Both the position numbers and the translations under genes were made by a program. Under the pieces are notes generated by a model. The model saw only the letters and a list, made by a program, of their open reading frames with translations. It did not search any database and had not been told where the DNA came from. 64,000 nucleotides of DNA from Pseudomonadota bacterium (GTDB lineage: Bacteria > Pseudomonadota > Gammaproteobacteria > Burkholderiales > Rhodocyclaceae). This document shows, piece after piece, positions 8,049 through 17,242 of this stretch. The stretch is from contig JAFEFC010000016.1 of assembly GCA_018240785.1 (NCBI GenBank), positions 1 to 64,000 on the forward strand, read 5' to 3'. Numbering within the stretch: the stretch's first letter is position 1; the number at the start of each line of letters is the position of its first letter.

Positions 8049-9470
8049 CTAGATGCGTTTGGCCGCATCGTAGGAGCGCATCGGTTCCGGCAGTTGCGCC
8101 AGTCCCGGCTTCTTCGTACTGCCAACCTCGAGCAGCAGGTTCATCCTCCTGCCATTGACGGACTCGTGCAGTTCGCCCAGCGATCGGATAACGATGACGT
8201 CCTTCTGCAGCGACTTGCTGAACTTCAGCCCGCCGCCGAACATCCGCAGCACCTCGGTGATCACGTATTCGACATAGGCCTCCCGATCCAGCGCGACGGT
8301 CGGCTCCTTGATGACGTATTTTGCCTTGCCGTTGCACGCTGCCAGCATCGCGATCTTGTTGTCGAGCACCGCGAGGTCGCCGCTGTGGATCGGCGGCCCG
8401 CTGTTCCTGCCGCGGAGCAAGCCCCCTTTGGTGAAGGTGAGGTCGGGCTCGCGGTGGATGGATGTGCCCATCAGCCGCGATGCGTTGCATAGCCAGGTCT
8501 CCCAGCCGACGAAATTGCCCGGCTCCCGCGCCATGCGGTGGATGGTGTCGTGGATCCGTATGGCGGTCACCCAGGCACCGTTCAACACCTTGTCTGCGCC
8601 CTCCGCCGCCGCCATCAGGTCCTTGGACCGCGTGGTAGAGAGGTGGGCATCGACGTCCTGCGGCGTGAAGATGCGCCCGGTGGCGGTGGCGATCTGCCGC
8701 ACGACTTCCTTGTAATAGTCGGCGGTGGCCAGCTTGGCCTGCGGATTGGCATTCGGGAAGCGCTCGTGATGCTCGTACAACACATCGGTGGTGGCCCCCT
8801 GCGGTAGCGCGTGAGTGCTCTCGTGCACCAGCGTCAGAAACGCATCGCCGCTCCGGCTGCGATCGCCCGCGGCCGCCACCACACCTTCGGGCAGCGCCAT
8901 CCGGGTCCTGTTGGTGAGCCCGCCGCAGTCCCACACGTCGCTCTTGCGCATCACGTCCACCACCAGCCCACCGGAGGCCTTCATCAGCCGGTCCAGTGCC
9001 TTGGCTGCACCCTTGAAGACCTTCTTCGCCTCGTCCTCGAACCCGTCCCCGAACACGTTTTTCACGTAGGTGTCGTGGTGGCCATTGGCGATGTCGCGCA
9101 TCAAGGCTGAAACGTCGGCCGCGAGCGCAGCCATCGCGGTGCGCTCGGTCTTGCTCAGCGCGCGGTGAGCCTGCACCGCACCGGGGTAGACGGTGAGCCC
9201 GCTGTCGTCCAGCTCCCGCATCTTGGCGATGATTTCCTTGAGCCTGTCGCGCGCCGGATCGTCCAGGCGATCGCGCCGCAACAGGTTCTGGATGTCGACA
9301 TCGGTCAGCCTGAGATCGCCGGTGAGCGTCCGCTTGTCGCCGGGGTCCATCGTCGTCAGCGCATTGCCGATCGCGGTCTTGAGCTTGCGCTCGGCCATTT
9401 CCGAGCGTTTGCTCACGCCCTGGATCATCTCGTCGATGTCTCCGGGGTCGGGGAGTCGAATTCGCGGCAT
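8049..9470 (-). CDS. HExxH metallopeptidase-like protein, candidate T6SS effector
   Basis: This encodes 473 residues with no clear named family. The ATG at 9470 is chosen because a perfect AGGAGG lies 8 bases upstream; the longer open frame beyond it overlaps the methyltransferase gene. Residues ~211-222 read FLTLVHESTHAL, a zincin HExxH motif. About 30 residues on, LATADYYKEVV resembles the Asp-containing NADSY-type segment that supplies the third zinc ligand in aspzincin (M35-like) peptidases. The helical N-terminal ~150 residues (MPRIRLPDPGDIDEMIQGVS at the start) have no signal peptide. It lies between the tssH-linked methyltransferase gene and vgrG, an effector position. Peptidase activity and secretion are inferred. 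Confidence 0.65.
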   Translation of the reverse strand: MPRIRLPDPGDIDEMIQGVSKRSEMAERKLKTAIGNALTTMDPGDKRTLTGDLRLTDVDIQNLLRRDRLDDPARDRLKEIIAKMRELDDSGLTVYPGAVQAHRALSKTERTAMAALAADVSALMRDIANGHHDTYVKNVFGDGFEDEAKKVFKGAAKALDRLMKASGGLVVDVMRKSDVWDCGGLTNRTRMALPEGVVAAAGDRSRSGDAFLTLVHESTHALPQGATTDVLYEHHERFPNANPQAKLATADYYKEVVRQIATATGRIFTPQDVDAHLSTTRSKDLMAAAEGADKVLNGAWVTAIRIHDTIHRMAREPGNFVGWETWLCNASRLMGTSIHREPDLTFTKGGLLRGRNSGPPIHSGDLAVLDNKIAMLAACNGKAKYVIKEPTVALDREAYVEYVITEVLRMFGGGLKFSKSLQKDVIVIRSLGELHESVNGRRMNLLLEVGSTKKPGLAQLPEPMRSYDAAKRI

Positions 9471-9486
9471 TGCTCGATCCTCCTGT

Positions 9487-10950
9487 TTATCGCGACTGCG
9501 GTCGCCGCCCGCCGACCAGCCAGCCGTGCACCGGCTCGCCGCACTCGTTGCGCAGCACCTGGCCGTCGATCGCGATGTCAGCGAACCCCGCCCGCGCCAT
9601 CGCTTCGGCGACATAGCCGTGGCGATGCGCATAGCGGCCGTTGGGCTGCAGGTGGAACGGCGCGTCACTGTCGCCCGCCAGTGCCTCCACGGTGAACAGC
9701 AGCCGCCCGCCGGGCCGCAGCGCGGCGTGGCTTGCTGCCAGCATGGCGTCGAGATCGCCGAAGTAGCACAGCGTGTCGGCCGACAGCACCACATCCCAGC
9801 GCTCGCGATGCTGCGACAGGTAGTGCGTCAGCTCGGCCTTGTGCAAGTCGTCGTAGATGCCGCGCTGGCGCGCCCTCTCGAGCATGCGCGCCGACAGGTC
9901 CACGCCGCTCAGCACACGCGCGTGCGCACGCACCAGCGGGCCGCACAGCCCGGTGCCGCAGCCGGCATCGAGCACCTCCAGCGCACCTTGCGGCGCGCCG
10001 CAGGCGGCCTCCAGTGCGTGGGCCAACAGATGCGGCGCGCGATACTGCAGGTGTTCGAGCTTGGCGTCGAAGCTGGCGGCGAAATCGTCGAAGGTCTTCT
10101 CCACATAGCGGTCGGCGGCGCGCTCGGGGATGGCCTGTCCAGTGCAGGCGGCGAGGTGATGAAGGGCGACCGGATTGTCCGGCTCCTCCGCCAGCCATTC
10201 GCGATACACCGCCGCGGCCTTGTCGAGTTCGCCCAGCGTGTAATAGGCGATCCCCAGCAGCTTGCGCGCCGAGCCATGGCCGGGGCTCACGGTGATCGCC
10301 TTGCATGCATAGGCGACCGCCTCGCCGATGCGGCGCTGGGCCATCATCAGGTTGGCAAGGTTGTTGTAGGCATCGGCGAGCGCCGGATTGGCCGCGAGCG
10401 CCGCGCGGTTGAGCGCCGCCATGTTGTCGTAGGCATCGGCCAGATCGGGCTGGGCGGCGATCGCGCGCAAGTAGGCCGCCTCGGCCAGGGCCCATTCGCC
10501 GCGGCTGCGGTGGATGGTGCCGACGTTGTTGTGCGCGTCGCCGAATTCGGGCGCCAATGCCAGGCAGCGCTGGTAGGAATCGACAGCCTTGTCGACCTGA
10601 CCCATTTCCAGCAGCACGTTGCCGAGGTTGTTCCACACGCCGGGCGCATCGGGAGCCAATGCGAGCGCCCGCTCGATCAGCGCCACGCCGCCGCCGCTGT
10701 CGCCACGCTGATGCAGCAGCACCCCCAGAAAATGCAGCGCATTCACGTCCTGCGGATCGAGCTCGAGCACCGCGCGGTAGATGCGCTCGGCGAGGTCGAG
10801 CTGGCCGTGGCGATGAGCCTGCTGCGCCCGCAGCACGGCCTCTTCCAGCGTGATGCGCTCGTCGCTCTCGGTTGACGCCGGAGCGGACCCCGGCGGCGGC
10901 TCGGTGCGCTTGCGCTGGCCGCGGCGCGGCTGGTGGGCCACCCGGCTCAT
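9487..10950 (-). CDS. TPR-repeat SAM-dependent methyltransferase
   Basis: This protein of 487 residues has six to seven tetratricopeptide repeats over about 35-260 (for example ALHFLGVLLHQRGD, WNNLGNVLLEMGQVDKAVDS, AYNNLANLMMAQRRIGEAVA). A class I methyltransferase domain follows, with SAM motif LEVLDAGCGTGLCGPLV and acidic loop LSGVDLSARML. The ATG overlaps the tssH stop by 4 bases (ATGA), so it is co-translated with the T6SS core. Its target is unknown. TPR-methyltransferases of this type occur in other T6SS loci and may modify a T6SS component or effector. Confidence 0.85.
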   Translation of the reverse strand: MSRVAHQPRRGQRKRTEPPPGSAPASTESDERITLEEAVLRAQQAHRHGQLDLAERIYRAVLELDPQDVNALHFLGVLLHQRGDSGGGVALIERALALAPDAPGVWNNLGNVLLEMGQVDKAVDSYQRCLALAPEFGDAHNNVGTIHRSRGEWALAEAAYLRAIAAQPDLADAYDNMAALNRAALAANPALADAYNNLANLMMAQRRIGEAVAYACKAITVSPGHGSARKLLGIAYYTLGELDKAAAVYREWLAEEPDNPVALHHLAACTGQAIPERAADRYVEKTFDDFAASFDAKLEHLQYRAPHLLAHALEAACGAPQGALEVLDAGCGTGLCGPLVRAHARVLSGVDLSARMLERARQRGIYDDLHKAELTHYLSQHRERWDVVLSADTLCYFGDLDAMLAASHAALRPGGRLLFTVEALAGDSDAPFHLQPNGRYAHRHGYVAEAMARAGFADIAIDGQVLRNECGEPVHGWLVGGRRPQSR

Positions 10951-13796
10951 GCCGTGCCCCCCGCAGGCTCGGCTTCCGGCCTGTCGAAACGGTAGCGGAA
11001 CTCATCATCGACAACATCCACCCACACGCCATCGACCGGCCGCCCCTCGACGATGCGCTCCAGGAATTCCTGGCTGATGCGAGGCAGCATCGTGTTGGTG
11101 AGGATCGCATCGATCATGCGCGCCCCGCTCTCGACCTCGGTGCAGCGACCGACGATCAGCTTCACCACCGCGTCGTCGTAGATGAAGGGCACCTTGTGAT
11201 TCTCCTGCACCCGCTTGGCGATGCGCTTGAGCTGCAGGCGCGCGATCAGGCCGACGATCTCGTCGGAAAGCGGGTAGTAGGGGATCACCACCAGGCGGCC
11301 GAGCAGCGCGGGCGGGAAGACCTTCAGCAGCGGATCGCGCAGCGCCCGCGCAATGCCCTCGGGTGTCGGCATCAGCTCCGGATCCTTGCACAGGCCCATG
11401 ATGGTGTCGGTGCCGACGTTGGTGGTGATCAGGATCAGCGTGTTCTTGAAGTTGATGACGCGGCCCTCGCCGTCCTCCATCCAGCCCTTGTCGAACACCT
11501 GGAAGAACAGTTCGTGGACGTCGGGGTGCGCCTTCTCCATCTCGTCGAGCAGCACCACCGAATACGGCCGGCGGCGCACCGCTTCGGTCAGCACGCCGCC
11601 TTCGCCGTAGCCGACATAGCCCGGGGGGGCGCCCTTCAGCGTGGAGACGGTGTGCGCCTCCTGGAACTCGCTCATGTTGATGGTGATGACGTTCTGCTCG
11701 CCGCCATACAGCGCCTCGGCCAGCGCGAGCGCCGTCTCGGTCTTGCCCACGCCCGAGCTGCCGGCGAGCATGAACACGCCGATCGGCTTGTTGGGGTTGT
11801 CCAGATGCGCGCGCGAGGTCTGGATGCGGCGCGCGATCATCTCCAGCGCATGGCGCTGGCCGATGATGCGTTTCTCCAGGCTGTCGGCAAGGTGCAGGAC
11901 GGCCTCCACCTCGTTCTTGACCATGCGCCCGACCGGAATGCCGGTCCAGTCCGCCACGACACCGGCCACCGACTGCTCATCCACCGTCGGCATGATCAGC
12001 GGCGCTTCGCCCTGCAAGGCGTGCAGTTGCTCCTGCAGCACCTGCAGGCGGGCGAGCAATGTGGCGCGATCTTGCACGGGCGGGGGCGGGTCGTCGGACT
12101 TCGGCGTGGAATCGCTGTCAGTTGCCGGCGCCTCCGGTCCAGGCGCAGGCGCTGTTGCGCCCGCATCGGAGCCACCGGCAGGCGGGGCGACACTGCCTGG
12201 AGCGGGCTGCTCCGCAGGCGCGGCGCTCGCTTCCGGCGCCTGGTCCACCATCTTGCCGCCGGCGCGCAATTTCGCCCTCAGATCGAGGATCTCATCGACG
12301 ACGACCTTCTCCTCCTTCCAGCGCGTCTCGAGCACGGCCAGGCGCTCGAGCTCGGCCTTGTGCCTCGCCTCGGCGTCGCTGCGTCGCGGGCCGATGTCGA
12401 TGCCGACCAGCTCCTCGCGGCCGATGATCTCGAGCTCGGTATCGAGCGCCTCGATGCGGCGCTTGCAGTCTTCCACCTCGGGCGGTGTCGCGTGCTGGCT
12501 GACCGCCACGCGCGCGCAGGCGGTGTCGAGCAGGCTCACTGCCTTGTCGGGCAATTGCCGGGCCGGGATGTAGCGGTGCGACAGCTTCACCGCCGCTTCC
12601 ATCGCCTCGTCCAGCAACTGCACGCGATGGTGCTTCTCCAGCACGGTCGCCACGCCGCGCAGCATCAGCGTGGCCTTGGCTTCGTCCGGCTCCTGCACCT
12701 GGATCACCTGGAAGCGCCGCGTCAGCGCCGGGTCCTTCTCGATGTATTTCTTGTATTCGGCCCAGGTCGTGGCGCCGATGGTGCGCAGGTTGCCGCGTGC
12801 GAGCGCCGGCTTGAGCAGGTTGGCGGCATCGCCGGTGCCGGCCGCACCACCCGCGCCGACCAGGGTGTGGATCTCGTCGATGAACAGGATGATGGGCCTG
12901 GGGCTGGCCTGCACCTCGTCGATCACCTGGCGCAGCCGCTGCTCGAACTCGCCCTTCATGCTCGCGCCTGCCTGCAGCAGGCCGATGTCGAGCGTCAGCA
13001 GCTTCACCGCCTTCAGTTGCGGTGGCACATCGCCGCGCACCACCCGCATGGCGAAGCCTTCGACGACCGCCGTCTTGCCGACGCCGGCCTCGCCGGTGAT
13101 CATCGGGTTGTTCTGGCGCCGCCGCATCAGGATGTCGACGATCTGGCGGATCTCCTCGTCGCGGCCGGTCACCGGGTCGATCTCGCCCTTGCGTGCCTTT
13201 TCCGTGAGGTCGACGGCGAACTTGTGCAGCGCCTCCTGCTTTCCGAGTTGCGCCGGCGCCATCGCGCCGCTCGCCTCGCCGGGTTCGGCTTCCGACCCCG
13301 TGCCCGCGCCCAGGCTGTCTTCCGGCGAGCCGGCGGTGATCTGCGGCAGGGCGTCGGACAGCTCGTCCGGCCTCACCCGCTCGAACTGGCGCGAGATCGC
13401 GAACAGCGCATTGCGCAGGTAGTTGGTCTTGAGCATGCCCAACAGCAGATAGCCGGTGCGCACCGAGTTATCGCCATACATCAGCGAGCCGTACACCCAG
13501 CCGCGCTCGATGGCGTTGGTGATGTTCTCGGACAGGTCGGTGATGGAGGTCGCGCCGCGTGGCAGGCGATCCAGCGCATGGGTGATGTCCTTCGCCAGCA
13601 CCGCCACATCGATCTGGTAGTGCTTGATGATGCGGTGCCAGTCGGTGTCCTGCGTCTGCACGATCTGCATCACCCAGTGTTCGAGCTCGACATAGGGATT
13701 GCCGCGCAACTTGCAGAACACGGTCGCGCCCTCCACCGCCTTGTACGCCACCCGGTTGAGCTTGCCGAACAGGGCGACGCGGCTGATTTCACTCAT
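10947..13796 (-). CDS. tssH: T6SS ATPase TssH (ClpV)
   Basis: This AAA+ unfoldase recycles contracted TssB/TssC sheath. It has 949 residues from ATG 13796 (ribosome site AAGGAG). It opens with the ClpN-type repeat domain (MSEISRVALFGKLNRVAYKA), then AAA module 1 with Walker A GEAGVGKTAVVEGF and Walker B IILFIDEIHTLVGAGG. AAA module 2 has GSSGVGKTETALALAEALYG and VVLLDEMEKAHPDVHE. Between the modules the coiled-coil region carries a Pro/Ala-rich low-complexity insert of about 70 residues (~residues 515-585), which is unusual for ClpV. The start overlaps the tssG stop by 4 bases. Confidence 0.96.
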   Translation of the reverse strand: MSEISRVALFGKLNRVAYKAVEGATVFCKLRGNPYVELEHWVMQIVQTQDTDWHRIIKHYQIDVAVLAKDITHALDRLPRGATSITDLSENITNAIERGWVYGSLMYGDNSVRTGYLLLGMLKTNYLRNALFAISRQFERVRPDELSDALPQITAGSPEDSLGAGTGSEAEPGEASGAMAPAQLGKQEALHKFAVDLTEKARKGEIDPVTGRDEEIRQIVDILMRRRQNNPMITGEAGVGKTAVVEGFAMRVVRGDVPPQLKAVKLLTLDIGLLQAGASMKGEFEQRLRQVIDEVQASPRPIILFIDEIHTLVGAGGAAGTGDAANLLKPALARGNLRTIGATTWAEYKKYIEKDPALTRRFQVIQVQEPDEAKATLMLRGVATVLEKHHRVQLLDEAMEAAVKLSHRYIPARQLPDKAVSLLDTACARVAVSQHATPPEVEDCKRRIEALDTELEIIGREELVGIDIGPRRSDAEARHKAELERLAVLETRWKEEKVVVDEILDLRAKLRAGGKMVDQAPEASAAPAEQPAPGSVAPPAGGSDAGATAPAPGPEAPATDSDSTPKSDDPPPPVQDRATLLARLQVLQEQLHALQGEAPLIMPTVDEQSVAGVVADWTGIPVGRMVKNEVEAVLHLADSLEKRIIGQRHALEMIARRIQTSRAHLDNPNKPIGVFMLAGSSGVGKTETALALAEALYGGEQNVITINMSEFQEAHTVSTLKGAPPGYVGYGEGGVLTEAVRRRPYSVVLLDEMEKAHPDVHELFFQVFDKGWMEDGEGRVINFKNTLILITTNVGTDTIMGLCKDPELMPTPEGIARALRDPLLKVFPPALLGRLVVIPYYPLSDEIVGLIARLQLKRIAKRVQENHKVPFIYDDAVVKLIVGRCTEVESGARMIDAILTNTMLPRISQEFLERIVEGRPVDGVWVDVVDDEFRYRFDRPEAEPAGGTA

Positions 13797-14869
13797 GATT
13801 GCGCTCCTTGCATTGCCACGGGCGAGACTTCGGTCCGGCGCGCGCGACGGCCGCGTGCCAGGACCTCCTCCACATTCAACGTCAGGTCGTCGCCATCTCG
13901 CCGCCCGCACGGACGGCCGAGCCAGGTGGTCCAGCCCAGCCGGCCGGCGCGCCCCAGCCGCATCGCAGGCACCTCGTCGTGCCGGAGGACGAGGCGCGCA
14001 TCCCACTCGAGCTCGAAGCACAGGTACTGGCGTACGAGCGCGACCAGCCGCGCCAGCGCCTTGCCGCCGGGCAGGAAGGCCTCGTACTGCGCGAACGAGA
14101 GCGGCCCGATGCGCAGGCGGAACTTGTGCTGCCGATCCCACACCTTCGCGCCCAGCACCACCCCGACGCCCAGTTGTGCGCCGGCGTTCATCGCCCCCAG
14201 CCGCGTGCGGTCGGATTCGGGCAGGTGCATCCAGTGGCCGACGAACTGCTCCACCCGCAGCGGCAGGCGGAAATAGCCCGACAGCAGCGCCTGCAGGCCG
14301 TCGGCATTGCGCACCTGCGGCGCCAGCAGCCCCGCATGGAAGAGCTTGGCGAAGTCTCCCGCGTCGTCGCGTTCGCGCAGCTTCGGCGTGCCGATGCCGA
14401 TCAGGGCGCCAACCAGGAAGGAGAAGCGGTCCTGCGCCGGGCGGTCGAGGCTGGCCGTCGGCTGTGCCTGCGCCCAGGCGCGATAGAACAGCTCGGTCAG
14501 CCGATGGTGGAACAGGTCGAGAAAGCGCGACAGCGTCGCATCACCGTGGTGCAGCAGGCGCTCGCGGGCGTATTCGGTGAGATGCAGCGGCAATGGCCCG
14601 TTGGGGCCGAGCAGGCCGAAGATCCGCTGCACCAGCCGGGGCGGCGCATCCGCCGCCGGCTCGAAGGCGGCAAGCGGCGCGGGCGCGAAACTCATCGACA
14701 CGTCCTGCGCCAGCCGCACCGGTTCGTCGGCCGGACGCAGCGCCTGGCCGATTCGCGGCTTGTCGGCGAACAGGCACTCGATGCGCCGCAGCGTGTGGTA
14801 GAAGTCGTGCCGATACGGCTCCTTCTGGAGCGCGCGCAGCCACGCTAGACGATCGGCCGGTTCCCGCAT
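13793..14869 (-). CDS. tssG: T6SS baseplate protein TssG
   Basis: This encodes 358 residues of the TssG (ImpH/VasB) family, a baseplate wedge subunit that binds TssF. Family features include the N-terminal DFYHTLRRIECLFADKPRIG, the segment NGPLPLHLTEYARERLLHHG and the C-terminal LRIGPLSFAQYEAFLPGG. It begins inside the end of tssF (25-base overlap) and its stop overlaps the tssH start (ATGA), so the three genes are translationally coupled. Confidence 0.95.
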   Translation of the reverse strand: MREPADRLAWLRALQKEPYRHDFYHTLRRIECLFADKPRIGQALRPADEPVRLAQDVSMSFAPAPLAAFEPAADAPPRLVQRIFGLLGPNGPLPLHLTEYARERLLHHGDATLSRFLDLFHHRLTELFYRAWAQAQPTASLDRPAQDRFSFLVGALIGIGTPKLRERDDAGDFAKLFHAGLLAPQVRNADGLQALLSGYFRLPLRVEQFVGHWMHLPESDRTRLGAMNAGAQLGVGVVLGAKVWDRQHKFRLRIGPLSFAQYEAFLPGGKALARLVALVRQYLCFELEWDARLVLRHDEVPAMRLGRAGRLGWTTWLGRPCGRRDGDDLTLNVEEVLARGRRARRTEVSPVAMQGAQS

Positions 14870-16722
14870 CGTGGCACCCAGCGCATGATTTCACCGCGGC
14901 TGTCGGAGCGCAGCACCGTCTCGGTGAAGGAGTTGATCGACACGTAGCGGGTCAGGAAGCGCTCCATCACCGCGCCGAAGAGGAAGGGGCTCGCGCCCTG
15001 GAACGCCAGTTCGTCGACTTCGAGCTCGACTTCCAGCCCGCGCCCGAAAGTCACCGGACCGGGTAGCGGAAAGCGCCGCACCAGCGGCCGCACTTTCACC
15101 GAACGCAAGCCTTCGATCTGCCGCAGCGTCGCGCCGTCGCCCCCCAGCGCATACAGCTCGAGCATCTCGCGCAACACCGCGGCGCCTTGACGTGCGTCGT
15201 TGTCGAGCAGCGACAGGTAGTTGAGCGACAGGTGATTGATGAACTGCCAGGCGACGTTGCCCTGGCGCAGCGAGGACAGCGGCCGCGACGGGCCCTTCAG
15301 CACGCGGATGCACGCCAGGGGCGCGGCCGAGTCGAGCGTGAGATCGGTCTTGCCGACGCCGACCGGCATCTGCAGCGGCAGATCGCGGTTGGTGCACAGC
15401 GCCGTGACGGCCAACTGGCGCAGATCGGCCGCGTAGGGCGCCTCCTCCGGGTCCACCAGCGCGATGAAGACCTCGCTGCCGACGTAGCTCGAACGCGTGC
15501 CCTTGCGCTGCTGCTCCGGGCTCAGCAAACGTGGCTCGCGTTGCTGGGTGAAGTAGGCGGGATGCTCCGCCGCCTCGGTATGGAAGGCCGCGTAGAACGG
15601 CAGGAAGTCGCGCTGCGCCTGCACGCCGCCGGCACCATAGCCGGTGACCGACTCGATGTCGTGGATCTCGAAATCCATCGGCCGCGTGCGATCGGCCACC
15701 ACGTGGAATTCGTAGCTTCCGTCGCCGACCTGGATGCGCTCGGCGCGCTTGTGGAACAGGTTGATGGCGGGCGCGCAGAACAGGCTGACGTTCGCCTCGC
15801 TGACCACGCTCTCGAGCGCCGCGTCGCCCCGCGAGAACAGCAGCACGATCTCGAGCTCGCTGCCGGTGCACCGACGCGCGGGCGCGCCGAGGCCGTGCAG
15901 GTCGACGAAGGTGAAGCGCTGCGGAAAGGCGAAGTACTCATGCACCAGCCGGTAGCCCTGGAAGCCGCGCAGGGTCACCGGCAGCAGGGCCTCGTCGTCC
16001 TCGAATCCGAGCGCACGGATCTGCGTCGCCGGCAGGAACTGGTACCAGGGCGCGGGCCGCTGCGGTGGCAGCACCAGCATGCCGACACAGGCGCCGAGCG
16101 CGAGTTCGTAGAGCTTCATCGCCACTTCGTCGCCGCCGCCAAGGTAGATCGGCAGGCGCGTCAGGTCGAGGTCGGCGATCGACAGTCCGGCGCCTGCCTG
16201 CAGGCGGATGCGCAGCCCGCCGCGGATGCGGTTGCCGCCGGGCAATTGCGGCAGCGGCAAGTCCGGCGCGTACGAGAAATAGCTCGCCGCCGCGACCTCC
16301 AGCGGCAGCAGCCGCACCTCGTGCGCGGTGCGGAATTCGCATGCAGTCGCGTCGCCCTTGCCGAGCTGACTGCGCATGCTGCTGCCACGCGGAATGACGA
16401 AGCCGCGCGCCAGATTGCCGTCGCTGGTGTCCGGACGGAACTGCGCGATCAGCATCGACGGCGTCGGCGCCAGGAACTGCGGATAGAGGATCTCCAGCAT
16501 GCGCTGGGTGAAGCGCGGAAACTCGGCGTCCAGCTTGAGCTGCACCCGCGCGGCGAGGAAGGCGAAGCCCTCGAGCAGCCTCTCGACGTAAGGGTCGGAC
16601 ACCTCGATGCCATCCACCCCGAGGCGGGCCGCAATCTTCGGGAACTGGCGCGCGAACTCGGCGCCCATCTCGCGGACGTGCTGAAGTTCCTGGTTGTAGT
16701 AGCGCAGCAGTCGCGGGTCCAT
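14845..16722 (-). CDS. tssF: T6SS baseplate protein TssF
   Basis: This encodes 625 residues, the normal length for TssF (ImpG/VasA), the main baseplate wedge protein. Recognisable parts are the N-terminus MDPRLLRYYNQELQHVREMG, the segment FPKIAARLGVDGIEVSDPYV and the C-terminal FLFGAVMERFLTRYVSINSF. The ATG at 16722 lies 3 bases after the tssE stop. It is cytoplasmic, without signal peptide. Confidence 0.96.
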   Translation of the reverse strand: MDPRLLRYYNQELQHVREMGAEFARQFPKIAARLGVDGIEVSDPYVERLLEGFAFLAARVQLKLDAEFPRFTQRMLEILYPQFLAPTPSMLIAQFRPDTSDGNLARGFVIPRGSSMRSQLGKGDATACEFRTAHEVRLLPLEVAAASYFSYAPDLPLPQLPGGNRIRGGLRIRLQAGAGLSIADLDLTRLPIYLGGGDEVAMKLYELALGACVGMLVLPPQRPAPWYQFLPATQIRALGFEDDEALLPVTLRGFQGYRLVHEYFAFPQRFTFVDLHGLGAPARRCTGSELEIVLLFSRGDAALESVVSEANVSLFCAPAINLFHKRAERIQVGDGSYEFHVVADRTRPMDFEIHDIESVTGYGAGGVQAQRDFLPFYAAFHTEAAEHPAYFTQQREPRLLSPEQQRKGTRSSYVGSEVFIALVDPEEAPYAADLRQLAVTALCTNRDLPLQMPVGVGKTDLTLDSAAPLACIRVLKGPSRPLSSLRQGNVAWQFINHLSLNYLSLLDNDARQGAAVLREMLELYALGGDGATLRQIEGLRSVKVRPLVRRFPLPGPVTFGRGLEVELEVDELAFQGASPFLFGAVMERFLTRYVSINSFTETVLRSDSRGEIMRWVPRCGNRPIV

Positions 16723-16725
16723 CGC

Positions 16726-17232
16726 TCAGTGCCCGAGGTCCTCGATGTCGACCTGGCCGGTCTCCAGATCCACCTCGGTGCGCAGCAGCAGTTCGATGGG
16801 CACCGGTTGCGCCCACAGATTGCCGCGAATGCGCACCTGGATCTGGTTGTGATGATCCAGCGCGCTGAGCGAGGTCTCCGCCTCCACCCTGAGGGTCGCC
16901 GGGTCGATGCGGGGCTCGAAATCGAGGATGGTCTGCCGCATCGAACGCTCGAGTTCGGTGATGTCCAGCGTCGAAGCGGTCTCTCCGGCGAGCGCCGGCA
17001 TGCCGAAGTTGATCACCGAACGCTGTGCCGCCGGCGCCGCGTTCCAGTCGGCGACGTCGACCATGCGCGTCGCATTGAGCAGCCAGGCGAGGTCGCGCAG
17101 CACCGCCTGCTTCAGCCGCTGGCGCGACACGATGCGGGCTTCGCGCGGCTCGCTGCGCGTGGCCGGATCGTCGTCGGTCAGCCGGTCGAGCAGCGCGGGT
17201 TGCAGGCGATCGTTCGGCGTCAGCTCGGCCAT
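16726..17232 (-). CDS. tssE: T6SS baseplate protein TssE (gp25-like)
   Basis: This encodes 168 residues from ATG 17232 (MAELTPNDRLQPALLDRLTD); the open frame extends further upstream but that part belongs to tagJ. It is the homologue of phage T4 gp25 and links baseplate to sheath. The conserved EPR motif is visible within ILDFEPRIDPATLRV, and a typical RDLAWLLNATRM segment precedes it. It lies 10 bases after tagJ, in agreement with the TagJ-TssE pairing seen in one T6SS subtype. Confidence 0.93.
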   Translation of the reverse strand: MAELTPNDRLQPALLDRLTDDDPATRSEPREARIVSRQRLKQAVLRDLAWLLNATRMVDVADWNAAPAAQRSVINFGMPALAGETASTLDITELERSMRQTILDFEPRIDPATLRVEAETSLSALDHHNQIQVRIRGNLWAQPVPIELLLRTEVDLETGQVDIEDLGH

Positions 17233-17242
17233 GGTCTGCGGC

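Noticed and set aside
10872-14276. 1134-residue open frame on the plus strand opposite tssH and tssG
   Set aside because: It is the antisense shadow of tssH/tssG in GC-rich DNA, with Arg/His/Asp-rich composition and no domain.
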